From contig CAJUSJ010000129.1 in NCBI GenBank assembly GCA_910588865.1, positions 1 through 6,457 of the forward strand: a stretch of DNA of 6,457 nt, written 5' to 3'. Under the pieces are notes generated by a model. The model ran no database searches and had not been told where the DNA came from. It was given only the letters and a program-made list of their open reading frames with translations. Positions 1 through 5,065 of this stretch are shown here, one piece after another; position 1 is the stretch's first letter, and the number at the start of each line of letters is the position of its first letter. A program made the translations under genes and the position numbers. This stretch comes from an uncultured Lachnospiraceae bacterium (GTDB taxonomy: Bacteria; Bacillota; Clostridia; Lachnospirales; Lachnospiraceae).

Positions 1-196
1 GTAACTACCAACAGCCCGCCAGCCACGACGTTTCATTTATGGTGGTGCCCAGCATTGCGGGGCATGGGGGTTTACTTTGAAAATCTGCCGCCGAATAGGC
101 GGCATGGATTCAGGTATGCCAAGCGCGCCCGCCACATACTTTCATGGGTAGCGGCGCATCCGCGGCCGGGCGCGTGAAGGTTTACATAGAAAAATC
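1..196. other. Left-edge intergenic region, GC-rich and structured, no supported gene
   Basis: No convincing gene is visible here. Plus-strand frame 1 is open from the edge to a TGA at 175-177, and frame 3 from position 3 to a TGA at 78-80 (ending ...VPSIAGHGGLL). The second could be the last 25 codons of a gene entering from the left, but nothing confirms it. Two perfect short hairpins are present: 86-92 pairs with 98-104 (TGCCGCC, loop GAATA, GGCGGCA), and 124-131 pairs with 167-174 (CGCGCCCG with CGGGCGCG), the latter enclosing a smaller stem 151-154/160-163. The dense pairing could reflect a structured RNA or a repeat element; the family is not recognised. Confidence 0.4.
69..196. repeat. 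Imperfect short direct repeat flanking GC-rich hairpins
   Basis: GGTTTACTTTGAAAATC at 69-85 recurs as GGTTTACATAGAAAAATC at 179-196, differing at two bases and by one extra A. The two copies bracket the hairpins at 86-104 and 124-174 almost exactly. This could be a boundary repeat of a small element or chance similarity in A-rich sequence; two copies are not enough to decide. Confidence 0.35.
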
Positions 197-303
197 AAGG
201 GGTTGTCGGGAAATACCGATTTTAGGGTTTCAGGGGGGATGAGGTGACGCGTACGCGTCACCTCATCCCCCTGTTCGGGCTATCTATTTCCCCACAGCCC
301 CTT
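197..303. repeat. Nested inverted-repeat (fold-back) element, MITE-like or terminator
   Basis: The outer arms 197-215 and 285-303 pair over 19 positions with one mismatch (C207/C293) and one G-T pair (203/297). The arm sequence begins AAGGGG(T/C)TGT(C/G)GGGAAATA. Inside, 216-219 pairs with 275-278, and 231-271 carries a perfect palindrome with CAG/CTG flanks, so the whole 107 bp can fold into one long irregular hairpin. The arms resemble terminal inverted repeats of small non-autonomous elements, but I see no clear target-site duplication in the flanks. A T-run follows on the plus strand (302-306), and the minus strand also runs into T-rich sequence (190-198). It could therefore also act as a bidirectional terminator. 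Confidence 0.6.
234..271. repeat. Perfect 38-bp palindrome without a spacer
   Basis: Bases 234-252 are the exact reverse complement of 253-271, with the axis between 252 and 253. The arm runs from GGGGG through ATGAGGTGACGCGT, so the centre contains two tandem ACGCGT hexamers. With no spacer, the minimal RNA loop must be made by opening the central base pairs, and as DNA it could extrude a cruciform. It sits at the core of the larger inverted repeat 197-303. The palindrome is seen directly; its function is unknown. Confidence 0.9.
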
Positions 304-306
304 TTT

Positions 307-406
307 CGTACACGGGGCGGCGAATAGGGGAAGGGTCCCCTGCTTGATTTGAGGACCATACCGGCGGCAGCCGCAATGTGGGCTGGAAGGTCCTTTTCCA
401 CAGGTG
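307..406. other. 3' flank of the minus-strand gene, minor hairpins only
   Basis: This stretch lies between the fold-back element and the stop of the minus-strand gene. It holds a 6-bp hairpin at 326-331/336-341 (AGGGGA, loop AGGG, TCCCCT) and a 6-bp inverted repeat at 352-357/389-394 (AGGACC with GGTCCT) enclosing a small GCGG/CCGC stem (364-367/371-374). None has a clear T-tract. No gene is supported. Confidence 0.35.
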
Positions 407-808
407 TCACCTGGCCAGAAGGCTGTGGACGAAGGCCAGATAACAGGCAAAATCGCCCATACGTTTGCGGTAATACCGGTCTTCATCCGGGTCTCCTAAA
501 GTGTCCCGCCAGGCTGCGGAGCGCCCCTGGGACCTTAAATATCTGGCAAGCTGGTTGAATCTGACGATGACGGAATCGTGGCAGGCAGTCCGGCTGGGGT
601 CATGGTCCAGCTTTTCCTCCCTGGTCCACAAGAGCCAGTTTGAGCGGAAAGAAATATATCTTGTGGCAGTGACGATCAGCTCCTGGTACAGTTCCAGGGC
701 ATCGCTGTCGTCGCCAATTTCCTCAGCCATAGTCTGGTGAAGCAGGGCCATCTCCTCCGGGGAAAGGCTTTGGGGCATGGCTGAGTAATTCTCATAAACC
801 GAGATCAA
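407..808 (-). CDS. Small soluble protein of unknown function, 133 aa, TTG start
   Basis: The function is not recognised. I choose the TTG at 808-806 as start because GGGAGGTG (822-815) stands 6 bases upstream. The longer reading from the ATG at 868 would place the likely promoter inside the gene and adds only a hydrophobic run (VLSVILILTIIW) encoded by promoter DNA. From this start the protein opens ISVYENYSAMPQSLSPEEMA. It has no signal peptide or membrane segment, is rich in charged and aromatic residues, and looks mostly helical. Notable segments are ATRYISFRSNWLLWTREEK, the polar HDSVIVRFNQLARYL, and a C-terminal RKRMGDFACYLAFVHSLLAR. The pattern recalls small conserved Firmicutes proteins such as the DUF3232 group, but this is a weak recollection and unverified. 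It is transcribed divergently from the kinase gene and could share control with it, though no DNA-binding motif is visible. Confidence 0.75.
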   Translation of the reverse strand: MISVYENYSAMPQSLSPEEMALLHQTMAEEIGDDSDALELYQELIVTATRYISFRSNWLLWTREEKLDHDPSRTACHDSVIVRFNQLARYLRSQGRSAAWRDTLGDPDEDRYYRKRMGDFACYLAFVHSLLAR

Positions 809-814
809 GGCAAA

Positions 815-822
815 CACCTCCC
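815..822 (-). promoter_or_regulatory. Ribosome binding site fixing the TTG start
   Basis: The minus strand reads GGGAGGTG here, 6 bases before TTG at 808. It is the only strong Shine-Dalgarno sequence near the N terminus and decides the start over the upstream ATG at 868 and the later internal ATG of MPQSL. Confidence 0.8.
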
Positions 823-839
823 AAATTATTGTCAATATG

Positions 840-868
840 AGTATAACAGAAAGAACGGGGGCAGGCAA
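840..868 (-). promoter_or_regulatory. Promoter of the 133-aa gene (extended -10)
   Basis: On the minus strand, TTGCCT (868-863) is followed after 17 bases by TATACT (845-840), preceded by TG and one base, which makes an extended -10. Transcription would begin near 833, about 25 bases before the TTG start. The -35 box lies only 6 bases from the -35 box of the divergent kinase promoter. Confidence 0.6.
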
Positions 869-874
869 ATAATA

Positions 875-904
875 TTGACAAAAAATTATAGAGAATAGTA
901 TAAT
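875..904 (+). promoter_or_regulatory. Promoter of the kinase / binding-protein operon
   Basis: Consensus TTGACA (875-880) and TATAAT (899-904) are separated by 18 bases. Transcription should start near 911, giving a leader of about 110 bases before the kinase start at 1021. No obvious attenuator or riboswitch is seen in the leader. Both boxes match the sigma-A consensus fully, so basal expression may be substantial unless repressed. Confidence 0.75.
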
Positions 905-1002
905 AATATAGAAACATTTTAAGGGCGCTCGGCTTTAAGTTTTCTTGTGCTTCGCGGCGTTGCTTTTGAGACTTTTGGAATATGTCTATGGAGGCAGGAA
1001 CC

Positions 1003-1014
1003 AGAGGAGTGAGG
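1003..1014 (+). promoter_or_regulatory. Ribosome binding site of the histidine kinase gene
   Basis: AGAGGAGTGAGG precedes ATG at 1021, with the GAGG part 6 bases away. The in-frame ATGs at 982 and 988 lack such a site and would add a 13-residue tail before MNKKK, so 1021 is preferred. Confidence 0.7.
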
Positions 1015-1020
1015 TTCAGA

Positions 1021-3612
1021 ATGAATAAGAAAAAGATAAGGACCAGAGACAATAAAGGAGCTTCATTGTTTCTTTCTATTGTACTGGTTTTTTGCGTTTT
1101 AGGGGTTGTGGTTTTTTTTGTGGCCCAGCGGATATCGGCGGAGATGTCTTCCGCGGCTATCCATAACCTGAGCGAAAGCCTGGGGCTGATCAAAGGTACG
1201 GTGGAGGCGATCCTGATCAAGGAAGCGGAATTTCAAAAGCTGATCGCCCAAGAGATCTCCACCATAGAGGATCCGGAGACCTTCATCCGCTCTTATAAAA
1301 AGAACCGGACCATGGTGAAGATATCCCTGATCCAATCAGGGGAAAACCAAGGTGTATCGAATTCAGAGGAGGTCTTTACAGAAGAGGGACTGGATTTTTC
1401 ATCAGGGAGAATGGTGGAAGAACTTCCGGTTTCTCAGTCTTACATTAATGGGATGGGGACCTGGGCTTACACTATGAAATGTTCTGTGGAAAGAGAAGGG
1501 GAAGAGACCGCCGCTCTTTATGTGGAGTATATTTTTGATGCTTTTGACCAGGCGCTGCCAGGGGAATTTTATAATGGCAAGGCCATGCTCTATATTATGG
1601 ATGCCAAAAGTGAAAGACTTGTGTTAAAACCCAAGGGGATGGGAGAGAGGGATGCGGGACATCTGAACCTGGAAGATTTTTACCGGGCCAATAATATTCT
1701 TGAAAAAGAGCTGCAGGATAAGGTTTCAGAGCGGATACAGAATGGGAAGAATATCATGTTTTACCATGATATACGAGGCCAGAATTCACTGATCTATATG
1801 TGGGCAGTGAACGACGGATCCCTTTATCTTATCGGTTATGTGCCTATTGAAGCCATTCAGCAGGAGGGAAGGATTGTCAACCAGAATCTGATCCTGGTAG
1901 TCGTGATCATGCTGGCAGCGTTTTTTATATGCTGTATCCTATATTATTTTAATCAGAAGGAGCAGGTGGAGCTGCAAAAAGAGCGGGAAGCGGAAAGGGA
2001 GATCCATAATAAACAGCTGGCGGAAGCGCTGCAGGCGGCTCAGATCGCGAGCCAGTCAAAGACTACCTTTCTTTCCAATATGTCCCACGACATCCGCACT
2101 CCCATGAACGCGATCCTGGGATTCACGACCCTTCTTGCCAAGGATGCGGATAACCCCATAAAGGTAAGGGAATATACAAGGAAAATTACAGCCTCCGGCC
2201 AGCATCTGTTAAGTCTCATTAATGATGTCCTGGATGTGTCCAAGATCGAGAGCGGCAAAGTGGTCCTGACCATAGGAGAGTTTACCTTAAGCAGTCTGGT
2301 GGCTTCGGTGGATGCCATTATCCGTCCCATGGCAAAGGCGAAGGACCAGAATTTTGACGTGACAGTGACAGATATTAAACATGAGTATCTGGTGGGAGAT
2401 GAGACGAGGATCAACCAGATCCTGATCAACCTTCTCTCCAATGCCGTAAAGTATACGCCTATTGGAGGCGATATCTGGTTCCGCATCATTGGACTTCCAC
2501 AACATTCGGCCCAGTATGAGCATATCAGGATCGAGGTGGAGGATAATGGATACGGCATGACGCCGGAGTATTTAAAGACTATTTTTGACGCCTTTACCAG
2601 AGCGGAGAACAGCACTACCAATAAAGTCCAGGGTACAGGGCTTGGCATGGCCATAACAAAAAATATCGTGGAACTTATGGGAGGAACCATAACGGTTGTC
2701 AGTGAAGTGAATAAGGGCAGCCTGTTTACGGTGGAACTGGAGCTTTGCGTACCTGATAATCAGAAAGATGAGGAATTTTGGGCCAAGTCCGGGATTTCCC
2801 GGATTCTGGCAGTGGATGATGACCCGGATATCCGCAATACCATCCAATTGCTTATGAAAGAAACAAAGGTCCAGGTAGATACGGCGGCCAGCGGGGAGGA
2901 GGCTCTTGGCCTGATCCGGGAGGCTGACCAGAAGGAAGAGAGCTACCATATAATACTCCTGGATTGGAAGATGCCGGTAATGGATGGCTTAGAGACTGCC
3001 AACAGAATCCGCGAAACCGCGGCACAGCCTGTGCCGATTCTATTTTTGACCGCCTATGACGGAGTTGAATTAGAAGAGGAGATAGCCCATATGGGATATG
3101 CGGGAGTCCTCGAGAAACCGTTTTTTGTGTCCGCGTTTAAGGAGAAAATCATGAGGATGCGGATCGGACAAAGCGATGAGAAGGAACTGCCGGAAGAAGA
3201 GGAAGAAAACAGTCTGGTCGGCCTTCATTTTCTTGTGGCTGAGGACAATGAGATTAACGCGGAGATTTTATCGGAGCTTCTGGATATTGAGGGGGCAAGC
3301 TGTGAGATCGTGGAAAACGGCAGACTGGCAGTAGAACGATTCGCCCAATCGCCGCCAGGAGAATTTGACGCCATTCTCATTGATGTTCAGATGCCGGTGA
3401 TGAACGGATATGACGCGACAAGGGCGATCCGAGCCCTTGGCCGGGAGGATGCGGGAGAGATCCTGATTGTCGCCATGACAGCCAACGCGTTTACAGAGGA
3501 TGTAAAGGACGCTTTGGATGCGGGAATGAACGCGCATGTGGCGAAACCCATTGATTTGGAGTTATTAAAGAAAACAGTGAGTCAGCGGATAGCAAGAAAG
3601 GATCAGTCATGA
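1021..3612 (+). CDS. Membrane-bound hybrid sensor histidine kinase with two receiver domains
   Basis: This 863-aa protein should autophosphorylate on histidine in response to an outside signal and pass the phosphate to its own receivers. Domains in order: basic N terminus, membrane segment 14-35, extracytoplasmic sensor about 36-288 (a long helix, then alternating strands that look Cache-like), membrane segment about 289-310, and a charged coiled-coil linker about 311-348. The HisKA domain has the phosphoacceptor His356 in SHDIRTP. HATPase_c has N box NQILINLLSNAVK (465-477), G1 DNGYGM (508-513) and G2 GTGLGM (538-543). Receiver 1 has acidic D599-D601, phosphoacceptor D648, T677 and K699. Receiver 2 has E741/D742, D788, T820 and K842. 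All key residues are present, so it should be active. There is no HPt domain and no DNA-binding output, and no response regulator gene is adjacent. The stop overlaps the next start, tying it to the downstream solute-binding lipoprotein. The signal is unknown. Confidence 0.93.
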   Translation: MNKKKIRTRDNKGASLFLSIVLVFCVLGVVVFFVAQRISAEMSSAAIHNLSESLGLIKGTVEAILIKEAEFQKLIAQEISTIEDPETFIRSYKKNRTMVKISLIQSGENQGVSNSEEVFTEEGLDFSSGRMVEELPVSQSYINGMGTWAYTMKCSVEREGEETAALYVEYIFDAFDQALPGEFYNGKAMLYIMDAKSERLVLKPKGMGERDAGHLNLEDFYRANNILEKELQDKVSERIQNGKNIMFYHDIRGQNSLIYMWAVNDGSLYLIGYVPIEAIQQEGRIVNQNLILVVVIMLAAFFICCILYYFNQKEQVELQKEREAEREIHNKQLAEALQAAQIASQSKTTFLSNMSHDIRTPMNAILGFTTLLAKDADNPIKVREYTRKITASGQHLLSLINDVLDVSKIESGKVVLTIGEFTLSSLVASVDAIIRPMAKAKDQNFDVTVTDIKHEYLVGDETRINQILINLLSNAVKYTPIGGDIWFRIIGLPQHSAQYEHIRIEVEDNGYGMTPEYLKTIFDAFTRAENSTTNKVQGTGLGMAITKNIVELMGGTITVVSEVNKGSLFTVELELCVPDNQKDEEFWAKSGISRILAVDDDPDIRNTIQLLMKETKVQVDTAASGEEALGLIREADQKEESYHIILLDWKMPVMDGLETANRIRETAAQPVPILFLTAYDGVELEEEIAHMGYAGVLEKPFFVSAFKEKIMRMRIGQSDEKELPEEEEENSLVGLHFLVAEDNEINAEILSELLDIEGASCEIVENGRLAVERFAQSPPGEFDAILIDVQMPVMNGYDATRAIRALGREDAGEILIVAMTANAFTEDVKDALDAGMNAHVAKPIDLELLKKTVSQRIARKDQS
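3597..3612 (+). promoter_or_regulatory. Ribosome binding site and ATGA overlap coupling kinase to lipoprotein
   Basis: AAAGGA at 3597-3602 lies 6 bases before ATG 3609. The start and the kinase stop share ATGA (3609-3612), so ribosomes finishing the kinase can re-initiate on the lipoprotein. This favours linked production of both proteins. Confidence 0.75.
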
Positions 3613-4931
3613 AAAAAAATCGGTGGATCAGCAAAAGGCTGGGTGCCCTTTGCCTTATGGGAATTGTGCTTGCGTCCGCGATGTCCTGCAATACAGCGGG
3701 AAAGCCTGGAAGCAACCTGATTTTGGATGAGGATGACAGCGAAAAAGTGGTCAATCTCTTTGGCCCTATGGAAAAATCAAAGCCCGGAGTGGACAATGTG
3801 GCGAGGAACGCGTTTGATCAGACAATAAGCAAAGCAGAGGAACAGCTGGGCCTTACGGTTGAGTACAGGATCTATACGGCTGAGAACTATAAAGAAAAAA
3901 CATATGATGACGTGGTTCTTGACCGGGTGCGCAGCGATATGGATGATTTTTATCTCCTCAATCCTGACACAATCCAGACCCTGGGGGAAGAAGGGAGGCT
4001 TTTAGATCTGTCGGACCTTGACTGTGTAGAAAACTTAAGAGATGTGGTAAAGATGGCAAACACGATTGACGGAAAGCTGGTGGCCATTCCCCAGGAGATC
4101 GCGGCCTATGGTTTGTTTGTCAACAAAGACATGTTTGACCAATATGACCTCCAGCTGCCCAATACGCCTGAAGAATTTTTAGAATGCTGCCGGGTTTTCA
4201 AGGAACATGGCATCGAAACGCCCATTGGCGCGAACCGCTGGTGGCTGGAGTGCTTTGTCTTTGCCCAGGCCTTCGCGGACTTGTACAATGGCGGCAACTC
4301 GGAGGCGGAGATCGAGGCACTCAACAGCGGGACGGCAAAATACAGTGACTATATGCGCCCTGGTTTTGAATTTCTCAAAGAACTTATAGACAAAGGCTAT
4401 GTTGACGCGGCCGCCGCCTACACCTATGAAGCCATTGAAGGGGAGGGGCCGGATTTTCTGGCTCAGAAAACGCCCATTGTCATGGCATACTGGGGAGCGG
4501 CCAATGCGGAGACCGCTTACGGAAAACCGGATTTCAACCTTCAGGTAATCGGATTCCCCAGCAGCCGGGGGCAGATGCCTGTTGTGACCATTACGGGATA
4601 TGGAGTGGCAGTCAATGCTGAACACCAGGAAGATACGCTCAAGGTTCTGGAGGTCATTCTTTCTGATGAATCTCTTCAGCTGTACACAGAGATCAACCGG
4701 GTGATCTCACCATCAAAGAACGTCCAGGTGAACTGCGTTCCGGCGCTGGAACCCTTAAATGACAGGATACAGGATAATATCTATGTTCTGGCCTCCAATG
4801 CCAGCATGAAAGTGGAGCAGTGGGGAAATACCTGCCTTATAGTAAGAAATCTGTTAAACGGAGCTACCGTGGATGAATGTATGGCAGAGTTTGACAGGCT
4901 CCAGGAAGAATCATTGAAGGAGCAGGAATAA
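3609..4931 (+). CDS. Extracellular solute-binding lipoprotein, family 1 (sugar-type)
   Basis: This 440-aa protein has the length and pattern of ABC-type family 1 solute-binding proteins, the group that mostly binds sugars and oligosaccharides. A basic N terminus (KKNRWISKR) and a hydrophobic stretch at 11-25 end at Cys27 in AMSC, a lipobox with Ala rather than Leu at -3, so it is probably lipid-anchored on the outer face of the membrane. The mature part starts with a polar linker (about 28-45). The family signature lies at GKLVAIPQEIAAYGLFVNKDM around 157-176 (Y167 to K173), followed by a segment of the TPEEFLECCRVFKEHGI type. Aromatic pairs such as RWW near 206-208 and YWGAAN near 295-300 may line the ligand pocket. 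No permease or ATPase gene lies beside it, and it overlaps the kinase gene. I infer that it serves as a ligand receptor for the kinase. It could still deliver solute to a transporter encoded elsewhere. The ligand cannot be read from the sequence. Confidence 0.88.
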   Translation: MKKNRWISKRLGALCLMGIVLASAMSCNTAGKPGSNLILDEDDSEKVVNLFGPMEKSKPGVDNVARNAFDQTISKAEEQLGLTVEYRIYTAENYKEKTYDDVVLDRVRSDMDDFYLLNPDTIQTLGEEGRLLDLSDLDCVENLRDVVKMANTIDGKLVAIPQEIAAYGLFVNKDMFDQYDLQLPNTPEEFLECCRVFKEHGIETPIGANRWWLECFVFAQAFADLYNGGNSEAEIEALNSGTAKYSDYMRPGFEFLKELIDKGYVDAAAAYTYEAIEGEGPDFLAQKTPIVMAYWGAANAETAYGKPDFNLQVIGFPSSRGQMPVVTITGYGVAVNAEHQEDTLKVLEVILSDESLQLYTEINRVISPSKNVQVNCVPALEPLNDRIQDNIYVLASNASMKVEQWGNTCLIVRNLLNGATVDECMAEFDRLQEESLKEQE

Positions 4932-4960
4932 TCTTTAGGAAAGGCGCGCCAACAGTAACA

Positions 4961-4989
4961 TTGCTTTTTGGTCATATTTTATCTATAAT
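4961..4989 (+). promoter_or_regulatory. Promoter of the guaA-like gene
   Basis: TTGCTT (4961-4966) and a perfect TATAAT (4984-4989) are spaced by 17 bases, giving a start near 4996 and a leader of about 70 bases. No purine riboswitch core was recognised in the leader. The promoter separates this gene from the upstream two-gene operon, although no strong terminator is seen after the lipoprotein stop, so read-through is possible. Confidence 0.6.
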
Positions 4990-4997
4990 AAAGATAA
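4979..4997. repeat. Small dyad over the guaA -10 box, possible operator
   Basis: TTATCT (4979-4984) and AGATAA (4992-4997) are exact inverted repeats 7 bases apart, spanning the -10 box and the predicted start of transcription. The position suits a repressor site, but AT-rich dyads of this size also arise by chance. Confidence 0.25.
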
Positions 4998-5051
4998 GGT
5001 TACAGCGGTATCAAGGGCACACAGTTCTGCCTGAAACATGACAAAAAACAC

Positions 5052-5057
5052 AAGGAG
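5052..5057 (+). promoter_or_regulatory. Ribosome binding site of the guaA-like gene
   Basis: AAGGAG lies 8 bases before the ATG at 5066, a strong match that fixes the start and shows that the short N terminus is genuine and not a missed upstream extension. Confidence 0.8.
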
Positions 5058-5065
5058 AAGAGAAG

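Larger units (their letters stand above)
190..306. terminator. Candidate bidirectional Rho-independent terminator
   Basis: On the plus strand the right arm ends in ACAGCCCC followed directly by TTTTT at 302-306, the usual layout of an intrinsic terminator stem and U-tract. Read on the minus strand, the stem ends in CCCC and runs into TTGATTTTT (198-190). The minus-strand gene ending at 407 would reach this stem about 100 bases past its stop, and a gene entering from the left would reach it in the other direction. The hairpin is much longer than a typical terminator, so the call is tentative. Confidence 0.4.

Noticed and set aside
1..174. 58-codon open stretch in plus frame 1 from the left edge
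   Set aside because: GC-rich sequence avoids stops by chance; the translation is rich in Arg, Pro and His with no recognisable pattern, and the DNA is dominated by hairpins.
1..300. CRISPR array
   Set aside because: Only two imperfect copies of a short repeat exist, with about 110 bases between them, and no regular repeat-spacer series is present.
280..486. Minus-strand open frame of 68 codons
   Set aside because: It overlaps the end of the 133-aa gene in another frame, has no ribosome binding site, and runs through the hairpin-rich 3' flank.
809..868. N-terminal extension of the 133-aa protein starting at ATG 868
   Set aside because: The extension would be encoded by the promoter DNA itself (TATACT at 845-840), while TTG 808 has a strong ribosome binding site at the right distance.
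982..1020. Upstream in-frame starts of the kinase at 982 and 988
   Set aside because: They lack a good Shine-Dalgarno sequence, whereas ATG 1021 has one and begins a typical basic-plus-hydrophobic anchor.
2040..2690. Minus-strand open frame of 216 codons opposite the kinase
   Set aside because: It is antisense to the HisKA and HATPase domains, whose motifs explain the sequence; it has no ribosome binding site and its protein has no recognisable character.
4179..4625. Minus-strand open frame of 148 codons opposite the lipoprotein gene
   Set aside because: It mirrors the coding constraints of the solute-binding protein and has no start signals.
4996..5065. Purine riboswitch in the guaA leader
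   Set aside because: The leader is only about 70 bases and shows no recognisable three-way-junction core or terminator/antiterminator pair.
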